Below, piece after piece: positions 36,509-45,339 of a stretch of 64,000 nucleotides of DNA (positions within the stretch are counted from its first letter, which is position 1; every line of letters starts with the position of its first letter). Position numbers and translations under genes: made by a program. Below the pieces are notes generated by a model. It was given only the letters and a program-made list of their open reading frames with translations. It was not told where the DNA came from and did no database searches. This stretch comes from Streptomyces cellulosae (GTDB taxonomy: Bacteria > Actinomycetota > Actinomycetes > Streptomycetales > Streptomycetaceae). The stretch covers positions 62,001 through 126,000 of the forward strand of contig NZ_JOEV01000030.1 in the NCBI RefSeq assembly GCF_000721105.1, given 5' to 3'.

Positions 36509-37306
36509 TCAGTCGAGCAGCCGTTCCCGCAGTCGCTCCCGGATCTCCGGGGTGACCCCCAGCCCCTTCTCCAGGTAGGCGCCGACGCTGCCCCATGTCT
36601 CGTCGATCGTCTCGAACGCGGCCGTCAGATACTCGACCCGGGCCTCGAAGAGAGGGCTGAGCAGCTCCATCACCTCGGGGGAGTAGGCCGAGGACGAGCC
36701 GCCGCTGCGGCGCACCTTGTAGCGGCGGTGCTTGGCGTTCGACTCCAGGTAGTCGGCGACGATCGCCTCCCGCTCCACGCCCAGGACGAGCAGCGTCACC
36801 GCCACCGACAGTCCCGCGCGGTCCTTGCCGGCCGCGCAGTGCATCAGCACCGGGAGACTGTCCTCGGCGAGCTCACGCAGCACCCGGGAGTGCTCGGCGG
36901 TGCGCTCCTTGATGATCATGCGGTACGAGGCGATCATCCGGTTGGCGGCCTTGCCGTCGCCGAGGATCTCGCGCAGCTGGTCGGTCTCGCCGTCGCGGAC
37001 CATTGTCCAGAACTCGGCGCCGTGCGCCGGGTCGGTCAGCGGCAGGTTCACGTTGCGTACGCCCGGCAGCTCGACGTCGGGCCCTTCCAGCCTCTGGTCC
37101 GCCGCGTTGCGGAAGTCGAAGATCGTGTGCAGGCCCAGGGAGGAGAGGAAGGCGGCGTCGTCCTCGGTCGCGTGCGCGAGGTGGCCGCTGCGGAACAGCA
37201 CCCCGTACCTCACCCGGCGTCCGTCCACCGTCGGCAGTCCCCCCACGTCGCGGAAGTTGCGCACTCCGGTCAGGTCGGGTTCGGTGGACGGGACCTGCTG
37301 CGTCAC
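36509..37306 (-). CDS. Tyrosine/serine-protein phosphatase (HCxxGKDR type)
   Basis: 265 residues from GTG at 37306, which has a strong GAGGAGGCGCCC site; the frame is open further upstream without conserved sequence. GVRNFRDVGGLPTVDGRRV at the N terminus and the P-loop VLMHCAAGKDRAG (catalytic Cys and Arg) identify the Y_phosphatase3 family. The GKDR variant is linked to dual protein and phosphoinositide phosphatase activity in relatives. No signal peptide. It faces the small membrane protein gene across a 29-base convergent gap. Confidence 0.88.
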   Translation of the reverse strand: MTQQVPSTEPDLTGVRNFRDVGGLPTVDGRRVRYGVLFRSGHLAHATEDDAAFLSSLGLHTIFDFRNAADQRLEGPDVELPGVRNVNLPLTDPAHGAEFWTMVRDGETDQLREILGDGKAANRMIASYRMIIKERTAEHSRVLRELAEDSLPVLMHCAAGKDRAGLSVAVTLLVLGVEREAIVADYLESNAKHRRYKVRRSGGSSSAYSPEVMELLSPLFEARVEYLTAAFETIDETWGSVGAYLEKGLGVTPEIRERLRERLLD

Positions 37307-37487
37307 GGGCGCCTCCTCAAACGGCTCCCGTCGACGCGGCTCGGCGACGGGCACGCACTCGACCATACGACATAGGTTCCTGGGGCAATGAGTTGTCCAC
37401 AGGCGTTGCACCGAGGGTGCGCCGACCCTGATGATGTTCAGGCTTGAGCGCACCTGTTCGTGTCTGTTGGTATCTGTGAGGGACTGC

Positions 37488-39563
37488 ATGCTGGAAATCG
37501 CCGACAACGGCCGTACGTGGATCCTGTCCGGGCCGGCCAGCAGTTACGCCCTCCATCTCACCGAGGGCGACGAGCTGCTGCACCTGCACTGGGGCCCGCG
37601 GATCGGGCTCGCCGACGCCGAGGCCCTCGCCGTCCGCCCGCTGCCGGACTACTGGCCCTTCGAGTCCCCGCTCGACGGGCGCGAGGAGTATCCCGTCGAG
37701 GGCGGCCCCCGCTTCGTCCGCCCGGCCCTGTCCGTGCGCACGGACGAGCGACGCGGCACCGAGTGGACCTTCGAGGCGTACGAACGGGCCGAGGACGACG
37801 AGCTGCGGCTGCGGTTCCGGGACGGAGGGCTCGCGATCACGCTGCACTACCGGATGCGGCACGACGTCGTGGAGCGCTGGGTGAGCCTGGACAACGAGGG
37901 GCCCGCGGTGGAGCTCCTGCGCGCCGACTCGGCCACCTGGACCCTGCCCGACCGTGAGGGCGGCTGGCGGCTCTCCCAGCTGCATGGCCGCTGGGCGGCG
38001 GAGTCCCGGCTGGTGCGCGCCCCCCTCACCTACGGTGAGAAGGTCATCGGCAGCCGCCGCGGCCACACCGGGCACCAGCACCTGCCGTGGGTCGCGCTCG
38101 ACACCGACGCGACCGAGGAGCGCGGCGAGGTGTACGGCTGCGCCCTCGGCTGGTCCGGTTCCTGGCGCATCGCCGTGGCCGAGCTGCCCGACACCCGCGT
38201 ACAGATCACCGGCGGCGCCGGCTACGACGACTCCGGCCTGTTCCGTCTTCAGGCGGGGGAGTCCTTCACCACACCCGTCTTCGCCGGCCTGTGGAGCGAG
38301 GGAGGCTTCGGCGGGGCGAGCCGCGCCTGGCACGCCTACCAGCGGGCGTACGTCATCCCGGACGCGGACCGGGACCGGCCCGTGCTGTTCAACTCCTGGG
38401 AGGCCACGGAGTTCGACATCTCCGAGGAGCAGCAGGGGGTGCTGGCCCGCCGGGCGGCGTCGATCGGTGTCGAGCTGTTCGTCGTCGACGACGGCTGGTT
38501 CGGCAAGCGCACCAGCGACCGGGCCGGACTCGGCGACTGGACGCCCAACCCCGACCGCTTCCCCGGCGGCCTCAAGCCGCTGGCCGACTATGTGCACGCC
38601 CTCGGCATGCAGTTCGGCATCTGGGTCGAGCCCGAGATGGTCAACCCGGACAGCGACCTCTACCGCGCCCACCCGGACTGGGTGCAGTACCAACCGGGGC
38701 GAAAGCGGACGGAGCTGCGCAACCAGCTCGTACTGAACCTCGCCCGCGAGGACGTCCAGGAGTACCTCTGGCAGCAGCTCCACACCCTGCTCTCCAGTGC
38801 CCCGATCGACTATGTGAAGTGGGACTTCAACCGCTGCTTCACCGACGCCGGCTGGCCCGGAGACGCCTACCCGCAGCGAATGTGGGTCGACCACGTGACC
38901 GCGCTGTACCGGCTGCTCGACCGGCTGCGTGAGGCCCACCCGCACGTCGCCTTCGAGTCCTGCTCGGGCGGCGGCGGCCGGATCGACCTCGGGGTGATGA
39001 GCCGTACGGACCAGGTGTGGACCTCCGACAACACCGACCCGCTCGACCGGCTCGCCATCCAGCACGGCTTCAGTCAGATCCACCCCGCGCGCGTGATGGC
39101 CGCCTGGGTCACCGACAGCCCCAACACGCAGCTCAACGGCCGGGTCAGCTCACTGCGGTTCCGGTTCGTCAGCGCCATGGCCGGAGTGCTCGGGGTCGGC
39201 GGGGACCTCGCCGAGTGGACCGAGGAGGAACTCGCCGAGGCCGGTGACTGGGTGGCTCTCTACAAGGAGATCCGGCCCCTCGTGCAGCGCGGCGACCTCT
39301 ACCGGCTGCGGCCCCCGGAGGGCGGGCTGAGCGCGGTGCAGTACGTCCTCGACGACGAGGCGGTCGTGCTCGCCTGGCTCCAGGCCCAGAGCTACGGTGA
39401 GCCGGTCCCGGCGCTGCGGCTGCGCGGGCTCGATCCGGCCGCGTCGTACGAATGCCGTGAAACGGGCGAAGTCCACCGAGGGGCCGTACTGCTGCACCAC
39501 GGACTGCGTACCGGTTTGCGGGGAGATCTGGACGCGACGGTTCTCCGGCTGCGCCGCATCTGA
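37488..39563 (+). CDS. Alpha-galactosidase, GH36
   Basis: 691 residues from ATG at 37488, with GAGGGACTGC in front. The nucleophile aspartate is in DYVKWDFNRCF near 456-466 and the acid/base in QVWTSDNTDPLDR. EEQQGVLARRAASIGVELFV and DDGWFGKR belong to the TIM barrel entrance. An N-terminal beta-supersandwich occupies about 1-300. No signal peptide, so it should act on imported alpha-galactosides such as melibiose or raffinose family sugars. No transporter or LacI regulator gene is adjacent. Confidence 0.92.
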   Translation: MLEIADNGRTWILSGPASSYALHLTEGDELLHLHWGPRIGLADAEALAVRPLPDYWPFESPLDGREEYPVEGGPRFVRPALSVRTDERRGTEWTFEAYERAEDDELRLRFRDGGLAITLHYRMRHDVVERWVSLDNEGPAVELLRADSATWTLPDREGGWRLSQLHGRWAAESRLVRAPLTYGEKVIGSRRGHTGHQHLPWVALDTDATEERGEVYGCALGWSGSWRIAVAELPDTRVQITGGAGYDDSGLFRLQAGESFTTPVFAGLWSEGGFGGASRAWHAYQRAYVIPDADRDRPVLFNSWEATEFDISEEQQGVLARRAASIGVELFVVDDGWFGKRTSDRAGLGDWTPNPDRFPGGLKPLADYVHALGMQFGIWVEPEMVNPDSDLYRAHPDWVQYQPGRKRTELRNQLVLNLAREDVQEYLWQQLHTLLSSAPIDYVKWDFNRCFTDAGWPGDAYPQRMWVDHVTALYRLLDRLREAHPHVAFESCSGGGGRIDLGVMSRTDQVWTSDNTDPLDRLAIQHGFSQIHPARVMAAWVTDSPNTQLNGRVSSLRFRFVSAMAGVLGVGGDLAEWTEEELAEAGDWVALYKEIRPLVQRGDLYRLRPPEGGLSAVQYVLDDEAVVLAWLQAQSYGEPVPALRLRGLDPAASYECRETGEVHRGAVLLHHGLRTGLRGDLDATVLRLRRI

Positions 39564-39802
39564 GAGTTGTGTCCGAATTGGCGCCTTCATTCCAACTCCA
39601 TGCGGATTTAGGGGATCTGTGGGGTGCCGAGTGAGGAGCGTCATATTCGTGACCGTGCGTCGCCCGTCATGTCCACGTAATTCCGGCGTATTTCAAGGGA
39701 ATTTGAGGTGAGGGGCTTCCTCCGGATTGACGGAGGGTGACCGGTATTTCCCCCGGGGATCAACGGGAACGCAAGGGGACGCAACCTCTCACTTGTCCGT
39801 GT

Positions 39803-40020
39803 GCGTCTTGGTCGCTTACGTTCACGATCCATCCATCCGGACGGACGCCCAATCCTGCCGCCGCCCGGAGCCCGCACACACCCACCCGTACACGGCAGGA
39901 GCGGGGGACCCACAGGCACAACCGCCTGTTCCGGTCTCCGGAACAGGCTAGGGGTAAAGCCGTTTCCTCGGAGCGGCCGGGCATCTCCAGTCCGCACCCG
40001 ACAGCTCACCTCGCAGGCGC
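39803..40020 (+). promoter_or_regulatory. Cyclic di-AMP (ydaO-type) riboswitch
   Basis: The 473-base gap before the M23 gene holds the ydaO hallmarks in order: a 5' segment GCGTCT (39803-39808) able to pair with AGGCGC (40015-40020) as P1, a GGGGGACCCACAGG block near 39902-39915, AGGGGTAAAGCCG near 39950-39962, and CGGGCATCTCC followed by ACCCGACAGCTCACCTCGCA near 39979-40015. The last string is almost the consensus 3' end of the aptamer. In Streptomyces this riboswitch controls cell-wall hydrolases such as rpfA; high c-di-AMP switches transcription off. The part upstream (39564-39800) shows nothing definite. Confidence 0.85.
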
Positions 40021-40036
40021 CGGAGAGGAATTCGCC

Positions 40037-40996
40037 ATGCCCGCGAAGGGTAAGCACCGCCGTCCGAAGACCCAGCGCTTCGCCCGTTCCATAGCCGTCG
40101 CCGGAACCGGCGGCGCCGCACTCGCCCTGCCGCTTCTCGGGGCCACCGGCGCCCATGCCGCGAGTGCCCAGTCCGTTTCGGACAATGCCTCCCAGTCGTC
40201 TCTTCCGGGCGTCGCGAAGAAGTCGGTGACCGAAAAGGCGGTGGCCGAAAGGGCGGCTTCCGTGCGGGGTTCGGATGTGAGGACCTATTCCGTGCGGGCC
40301 GGCGACTACCTCGCCAAGATCGCCGACGAGCAGAATGTCAGCGGTGGCTGGCACCGGCTCTACGACGACAACCGCCAGGCCGTCGGCGACGACCCGTCGC
40401 TGATCCACCCCGGCCTCAAGCTCACGATCGGCAAGAAGGCCGCGGCGGGCACCACGACGCCGGAGTCGTCCTCGAAGGAGTCGGGTTCGTCCGCCTCTTC
40501 GCCCAAGTCGTCCTCGTCGTCGAAGTCGTCCTCGTCGCAGAAGTCGACGGAGGCCTCCCAGAGCGCGGAGACCACCAGCACCGCCGGCGGCTTCACCCTC
40601 CCGGTCTCCGGCGCCACCATCGGCACCCCCTACCACATGGCGGGCAGCATGTGGTCCAGCGGCTACCACACCGGGGTCGACTTCGTGGTCCCGACCGGCA
40701 CCTCGCTCAAGGCCGTCGGCGCGGGCACGGTCGTCTCGGCGGGCTGGGGCGGCGCGTACGGCAACCAGGTCGTCATCAGGCTGGCCGACGGCTACTACGC
40801 GCAGTACGCGCACCTGTCCTCGCTCTCCGTCTCGAGCGGGCAGAGCGTGTCCGAGGGCCAGCAGATCGGCCTCTCCGGCGCGACCGGCAACGTGACCGGA
40901 CCGCACCTGCACTTCGAGATCCGCACCACGCCGGACTACGGCTCCGACGTCGACCCGGTCGCCTACCTCCGCACGAAGGGCGTCTCGGTCGGCTGA
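40037..40996 (+). CDS. LysM-M23 peptidoglycan endopeptidase, secreted
   Basis: 319 residues, ATG after GGAGAGGAATTCGCC. A twin-Arg-poor but long signal peptide (about 1-42, ending GAHAA). A LysM-like domain at about 85-135 (YSVRAGDYLAKIADEQNVSG), a low-complexity linker of about 40 Ser/Lys-rich residues, then an M23 domain with the zinc ligands HTGVDF and HLHFEIRT. It should cut peptidoglycan cross-bridges or stems at the cell surface. Control by the riboswitch directly upstream ties it to growth and wall remodelling. Confidence 0.92.
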   Translation: MPAKGKHRRPKTQRFARSIAVAGTGGAALALPLLGATGAHAASAQSVSDNASQSSLPGVAKKSVTEKAVAERAASVRGSDVRTYSVRAGDYLAKIADEQNVSGGWHRLYDDNRQAVGDDPSLIHPGLKLTIGKKAAAGTTTPESSSKESGSSASSPKSSSSSKSSSSQKSTEASQSAETTSTAGGFTLPVSGATIGTPYHMAGSMWSSGYHTGVDFVVPTGTSLKAVGAGTVVSAGWGGAYGNQVVIRLADGYYAQYAHLSSLSVSSGQSVSEGQQIGLSGATGNVTGPHLHFEIRTTPDYGSDVDPVAYLRTKGVSVG

Positions 40997-41028
40997 CGCC
41001 CCGCAGACCACCTGCCTGACACGCTGCC

Positions 41029-41062
41029 GAAGGCCGGACCCCGATCCCCGGGTCCGGCCTTC
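41029..41062 (+). terminator. 13-bp perfect hairpin after the M23 gene
   Basis: GAAGGCCGGACCC (41029-41041) pairs perfectly with GGGTCCGGCCTTC (41050-41062) across an 8-base loop, 32 bases past the stop. Very stable, no T-run. Confidence 0.88.
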
Positions 41063-41186
41063 GGTGTGTCCGGGGACAGGCGGAGTTCCTGTCCCGTTCG
41101 TGATCACCGCATTGCGGTCCTGTGGCGGGGGTGACCGAGGTGTCGACAGTGCGGGGTCGGTGGGGCCACAGTGAACTCCGTTGTGG

Positions 41187-41199
41187 GGCAAGCGCTTTC
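41187..41199. promoter_or_regulatory. LacI-type operator-like site
   Basis: GGCAAGCGCTTTC contains the AAGCGCTT core of LacI/CcpA-family operators and lies 55 bases before the DUF6250-type gene start. A sugar-responsive LacI regulator encoded elsewhere could act here. Motif match only. Confidence 0.45.
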
Positions 41200-41254
41200 T
41201 CCCGCTGACGTCCCCAACCCTCGATCACCGCCACTCCCGAAGGAGCCGCTTCCC

Positions 41255-41971
41255 GTGACGACCACGCGCAGAGCGTTCGGAGCCCTGGCCGCCGGTGCCG
41301 CCCTCACGGCCCTCGCCCCCGCGGCCACCGCGAGCGCCTCGCCCCGCCACCGCCGCCTGATCGCCCATGACGACTTCCGCCACGGCCTCGGACAGTGGGC
41401 CGTGGAACTCGAGCAGGGCGGCACCGTCAGCGCCTCGAAGGGGACCCTGGAGATCGACGTGCCCGCCGGGGCGACGGTCTGGTTCAGGAAGCGGCTCGAA
41501 GGACCGTACGTCCTGGAGTACACCGCCACACCGGTGTCTCGGGGCGGCGTCAACGACCGCGTGTCCGACCTCAACAACTTCTGGAACGCCCTCGACGTCC
41601 GCTCCCCGGACGACCTGTTCGCCACCGCGCGGGGCGGCGCACTCGCGGAGTACGACTACCTCAAGACGTACTACGTCGGTTACGGCGCCAACACCAACAC
41701 CACGACCCGGCTGCGCCGCTATGTCGGCGAGCCCGGCGTCCGGCCGCTCGTCTACGACTACCCGGAGCCGCTGCTCGTGGCCAACCGGCCGAACCGGGTG
41801 CGGATCGTCTCCGACGGTTCGACGGTGCGATGGTGGAACAACGGACGGCTGGTGTTCGACTACCGGGACCCGCAGCCGTACACCGGTGGACACTTCGCCT
41901 TCCGGACCACCTGGAGCCACTTCCGGATCGCCGGGTTCCGGGTGTGGCGGTCGAAGCTTCAACAGCGCTGA
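41255..41971 (+). CDS. Tat-exported DUF6250-type protein (polysaccharide-related)
   Basis: 238 residues, GTG start after GAAGGAGCCGCTTCCC. The N terminus MTTTRRAFGALAAGAAL is a Tat signal (twin Arg, then a hydrophobic run to about residue 32). The mature part has a concanavalin-like beta-sandwich look: LIAHDDFRHGLGQWAVELEQ, FWNALDVRSPDDLFATARGG and VRIVSDGSTVRWWNNGRLVF. I recall this family as DUF6250/YesU-like, found near pectin or rhamnogalacturonan degradation genes. Substrate binding rather than catalysis is possible. A LacI-like operator sits upstream, consistent with carbohydrate control. Confidence 0.7.
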   Translation: MTTTRRAFGALAAGAALTALAPAATASASPRHRRLIAHDDFRHGLGQWAVELEQGGTVSASKGTLEIDVPAGATVWFRKRLEGPYVLEYTATPVSRGGVNDRVSDLNNFWNALDVRSPDDLFATARGGALAEYDYLKTYYVGYGANTNTTTRLRRYVGEPGVRPLVYDYPEPLLVANRPNRVRIVSDGSTVRWWNNGRLVFDYRDPQPYTGGHFAFRTTWSHFRIAGFRVWRSKLQQR

Positions 41972-42083
41972 CGAGAAGGCTATTCCTGGTTTGACCAACC
42001 CTTGGACAGTGGCTTATATCACCGCTCGTCAACCCCTTCCTACGGTCGCGTAGCTCACATCCGAAGGGGAATCATGGGCCGAT

Positions 42084-42902
42084 GTGGCAGACGATTCGAA
42101 GAGTGACAACACATCAGTGATCGGGTCGTACGTGGCGGTGGGGGACAGCTTCACCGAGGGCGTCGGCGACCCCGGGCCCGACGGGGCGTTCGTCGGCTGG
42201 GCCGACCGGTTCGCGGTACTGCTCGCGGACCGCCGGCCCGAGGGCGACTTCACCTACACGAACCTCGCCGTGCGCGGGAAACTGCTCGACCAGATCGTCG
42301 CGGACCAACTGCCGCAGGCCGTGGCACTCGCGCCGGACCTGGTCTCCTTCTGCGCCGGCGGCAACGACATCATCCGTCCCGGCACCGACCCCGACGAGGT
42401 CGCCGAGCGCTTCGAGCGGGCCGTCGCCCGGCTTGCCGCCGTCGCCGGCACCGTGATGGTGACGACCGGCTTCGACACCCGGGGCGTCCCCGTCCTCAAG
42501 CATCTGCGCGGCAAGATCGCCACGTACAACGGGCATGTGCGGGCCATCGCCGACCGGTACGGCTGTCCCGTTCTCGACCTGTGGTCCCTGAAGTCCGTCC
42601 AGGACCGCCGTGCCTGGGACGGCGACCGGCTCCACCTCTCGCCCGAGGGTCACACGCGCGTGGCGCTGCGCGCGGGCCAGGCCCTCGGCCTGAAGATCCC
42701 GGCCGACCCGGAGCAGCCCTGGCCGCCGCTCCCGCCGCGCGGCACCCTGGAGATCCGGCGCGACGACGTGCACTGGGCGCGCGAGTACCTGGTGCCGTGG
42801 ATCGGGCGCCGGCTGCGGGGGGAGTCGTCGGGGGACCATGTGACCGCCAAGGGCACGCTGTCACCGGACGACATCAAGACCCGGATCGCCTCGGTGGCCT
42901 GA
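42084..42902 (+). CDS. SGNH/GDSL hydrolase
   Basis: 272 residues, GTG start. Block I YVAVGDSFTEGVGD carries the catalytic Ser, block III is FCAGGNDIIRP, and block V DGDRLHLSPEGH supplies Asp and His. No signal peptide, so an intracellular esterase or lipase-like enzyme. The ribosome site AAGGGGAA lies 13 bases before the GTG, somewhat far; it is better placed for an ATG at 42074 that opens only a 10-codon frame overlapping this start, so a short leader or coupling frame is possible. Confidence 0.85.
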   Translation: MADDSKSDNTSVIGSYVAVGDSFTEGVGDPGPDGAFVGWADRFAVLLADRRPEGDFTYTNLAVRGKLLDQIVADQLPQAVALAPDLVSFCAGGNDIIRPGTDPDEVAERFERAVARLAAVAGTVMVTTGFDTRGVPVLKHLRGKIATYNGHVRAIADRYGCPVLDLWSLKSVQDRRAWDGDRLHLSPEGHTRVALRAGQALGLKIPADPEQPWPPLPPRGTLEIRRDDVHWAREYLVPWIGRRLRGESSGDHVTAKGTLSPDDIKTRIASVA

Positions 42903-42986
42903 GGGCGTGTGGGGGGACTCGACGGCGCGTGGGTGCCCGGTGTGTTCCGCCCCGAGGGTCGGCGGGCGGGCGCCGGGCACTGAGCG

Positions 42987-43607
42987 TCACGGCTCCCGGG
43001 CCGTCAACGTCTCGCGGGTCAGCCCCAGTTCCCGGGCCAGCGCCTCGTCCACCCACTCCTGCGCCCGCGCGCGCGGGACCGCACCCGCGTACGACGTGAG
43101 TTGTACGGCGAGACCGTCGAGCAGGGCGGTGAGGCGCAAGGCCGTGCCCATCGGGTCCGGGCAGCGGAACTCCCCCGCGGCCACGCCCTCGGTGATCACC
43201 TCGGCGAGCGCCGTCTTCCACTGCTTGTCGAGATCCCGCGTGACCGACTGCAGCGCGGGCTCGCGCAGCGCCGCCGCCCAGCCCTCGATCCACAGCCGCC
43301 AGCCCTTGGCCTGGCCGGTCGGGGCGTACCAGCGCACCGCCGCGCGCAGCCGGCGCAGGGCCGTGGTGCGGCGGCCGAGCAGCTTGCGCAACCGGGCGAG
43401 GTCCTCCTCCGCGGCGTGGGTGAACGCGGCGGCGACCAGCTTCTCCTTCGTCGAGAAGTGGTAGAGCACCAGCGCGTTGCTCACACCGAGCGCCGAGGCC
43501 ACGTCGGCGATCCTGACCGCCACGACACCCCGAACCTCGATCTGCTCGACGGCGGCCCGCAGCAATTCCTCGCGCCGCTCCGTCACGCTCAACCGCACCC
43601 GTGCCAC
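42987..43607 (-). CDS. TetR/AcrR-family regulator (BetI-like)
   Basis: 206 residues, GTG start. Helix-turn-helix at about 10-55: EELLRAAVEQIEVRGVVAVR then IADVASALGVSNALVLYHFS. The C-terminal ligand domain has a BetI-like pattern (GMALRLTALLDGL-type segment: PMGTALRLTALLDGLAVQLT). It is the last gene of a minus-strand set with the dehydrogenase (43971) and the 108-residue protein (43617), with gaps of 27 and 9 bases. A good candidate to bind the 37-bp palindrome at 45285-45321. Confidence 0.85.
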   Translation of the reverse strand: MARVRLSVTERREELLRAAVEQIEVRGVVAVRIADVASALGVSNALVLYHFSTKEKLVAAAFTHAAEEDLARLRKLLGRRTTALRRLRAAVRWYAPTGQAKGWRLWIEGWAAALREPALQSVTRDLDKQWKTALAEVITEGVAAGEFRCPDPMGTALRLTALLDGLAVQLTSYAGAVPRARAQEWVDEALARELGLTRETLTAREP

Positions 43608-43616
43608 GCGGCCACC

Positions 43617-43943
43617 CTATGGCGTCGCCGCTGAGGGCGCCGGGTGAGGGCGCTGGTCCACCAGTTCCACGCGGTGGAGGTCGGCCCGTGCGATCGCCGC
43701 CTCGCGCTCAGCGACCGACGAGGTGCGTCGCGGGTCGGCCGTGAAGCCCTCGTAGCCGGCTTGCGAGGCGAACTCGATCAGCTGGATCTCGTCCGGGCCG
43801 GACCCGGCGTCCACGGTACGGGCACGCTGCAGCAGCCGGCCGTCGTGGTCGCCCAGTAGCGCCAGGACCTTGTCCTCGTAGGCGGCCAGGGCCTCGCCGG
43901 CTCCGGGGCGGGCCCACAACAGAACGCACAGCTGAACGGTCAC
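43617..43943 (-). CDS. Small ferredoxin-like fold protein (DUF1330/EthD-like)
   Basis: 108 residues. VQLCVLLWARPGAGEALAAY and DEIQLIEFASQAGYEGFTAD suggest a dimeric alpha/beta barrel of the DUF1330 or antibiotic-monooxygenase type, with no recognised catalytic residues. It lies between the dehydrogenase and the TetR gene on the same strand with short gaps, so it is co-transcribed with both. Function not known. Confidence 0.65.
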   Translation of the reverse strand: MTVQLCVLLWARPGAGEALAAYEDKVLALLGDHDGRLLQRARTVDAGSGPDEIQLIEFASQAGYEGFTADPRRTSSVAEREAAIARADLHRVELVDQRPHPAPSAATP

Positions 43944-43970
43944 AGCGCCCGACCCTATCGGCGACCGCCC

Positions 43971-45149
43971 TCACCGGTACCACCCGAACCGCTCCGCGAT
44001 CACCGGCAGCCGGTCGGCGACGAGGGCGTGCGCGGCCGCCCTCGGGGTCGTCCCGTCCGCACGCGCGCGGGCCAGCATCTGCTCGACCAGGGCGCGCATC
44101 GAGCGCCGGGTGTGGGTGAACGCCTCGTCGGCGTCGGGGCCGATGTCGCCGAAGAGGGTCCACCACCACCAGGCGTTGGTCCCGGAGTTGACGACGACGT
44201 CCGGCAGAACCGTCACCCCGCGCGCGGTCAGCAGTTCCTCCGCCTCAGGGAGGACCGGCATGTTCGCCGCCTCGACGATCCAGCGCGCGGTGATCCGCTC
44301 CTGGTTCACGGTGTCGACGGCGTACGAGACGGCCGCGGGCACCAGCACCTCGGCGTCCACCGCCGGCCAGGCGTCACCTGGCAGCTCGAGATCGCCGGGG
44401 CGCAGGACGGCACGGTCGACGGTCCCGTAGGCGTCCCGTGCGGCGAGCAGCGCCTCGACGTCGAGACCGTCCGGGTTGGAGATCGTGCCCTTGATGTCGG
44501 CCACGGCCACCACCGTGAGTCCCGCGCGCGTGAGGAACCGCGCGGTGGCGCCGCCCATGGTGCCCAGGCCCTGCACGACGACCCGCGTCCCCGCGTACGG
44601 CACGCCGGCGAGGTCCAGGGCGGTCAGGGTCGACTCCGCGACCCCACAGCCGCCGACCAGTCCGTCCAGCCCGATCCCGTCCACCTCGACCGCGAACGCG
44701 TCGGCGAGCCGCCGCCGGGCCGCCGCCTCGTCGTCGAGCAACGGAAACACGGCCTGAATCGACGACACGAGCCCCGCCTCGGCCGCCGCCCGGTCCACCA
44801 GGTCCTGGGTGAGACCGAGGTCCTCGCCGGTGGTCCAGAGGCTCTCGATGTACGGGCGCACGGCCCGCAGGTACCGGACCAGGAGCTCGTACGCCCCCGG
44901 GTCCCGGGGATCGCAGTCGATACCCCCTTTGGCACCCCCCAGGGGGACGTAGCGGCCCTCGGGGTTGTAGTGCAGCGCCTCCTTCATGGTCATCCCGCGC
45001 GCGAGAGAGGCGACCTCGTCCAGGGTGCAGCCCGGGCGCATCCGCAGTCCGCCGCTGCAGACACCGCGCACCAGCTGGTCGACGACCAGGAAGCCCCGGC
45101 GTCCGGTGACGTGATCGGTCCAGGTGAGCGACATCAGAGGGGTGGTCAC
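43971..45149 (-). CDS. Glu/Leu/Phe/Val dehydrogenase
   Basis: 392 residues from GTG at 45149 with a strong GAGGAGCCCC site; the frame opens upstream to 45245 without conserved sequence. The catalytic lysine is in PLGGAKGGIDCDPRD, and the NAD(P) motif is VVVQGLGTMGGATARFL. EAANMPVLPEAEELL and DVVVNSGTNAWWWW are typical of the family. It deaminates an amino acid to the keto acid reversibly; length and motifs suit glutamate or branched-chain/phenylalanine substrates. The first gene of the dehydrogenase-TetR operon, divergent from the MBL enzyme. Confidence 0.9.
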   Translation of the reverse strand: MTTPLMSLTWTDHVTGRRGFLVVDQLVRGVCSGGLRMRPGCTLDEVASLARGMTMKEALHYNPEGRYVPLGGAKGGIDCDPRDPGAYELLVRYLRAVRPYIESLWTTGEDLGLTQDLVDRAAAEAGLVSSIQAVFPLLDDEAAARRRLADAFAVEVDGIGLDGLVGGCGVAESTLTALDLAGVPYAGTRVVVQGLGTMGGATARFLTRAGLTVVAVADIKGTISNPDGLDVEALLAARDAYGTVDRAVLRPGDLELPGDAWPAVDAEVLVPAAVSYAVDTVNQERITARWIVEAANMPVLPEAEELLTARGVTVLPDVVVNSGTNAWWWWTLFGDIGPDADEAFTHTRRSMRALVEQMLARARADGTTPRAAAHALVADRLPVIAERFGWYR

Positions 45150-45284
45150 GGGGCTCCTCGGGAACGACCAGCCCGGCTGCGGGAACCTCGCCGACGGGTG
45201 GTCGCTGAGTACTGAACGGTGGGTGAGTATCCGGACGGAGATCACGATCTGTCAACGTGGAAGAAGACCGGTGGTCGCAGCGTT

Positions 45285-45321
45285 GTCGGTGAGGCGGACC
45301 ATAATGGAACGCCTCACCGAC
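45285..45321. promoter_or_regulatory. 37-bp palindromic operator between divergent genes
   Basis: Arms GTCGGTGAGGCG (45285-45296) and CGCCTCACCGAC (45310-45321) are perfect 12-bp inverted repeats. Inside, CCAT-A-ATGG (45299-45307) is another perfect dyad on the same centre (45303), with only two base pairs between the dyads mismatched. The site ends 18 bases before the MBL gene start and is 135 bases from the dehydrogenase start, so one protein could control both directions. Confidence 0.8.
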
Positions 45322-45339
45322 TCCACCTGGAGGTACACC

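Noticed and set aside
42074-42105. 10-codon frame overlapping the SGNH hydrolase start
   Set aside because: Too short to call a gene from one sequence; mentioned only as a possible leader in the hydrolase entry.
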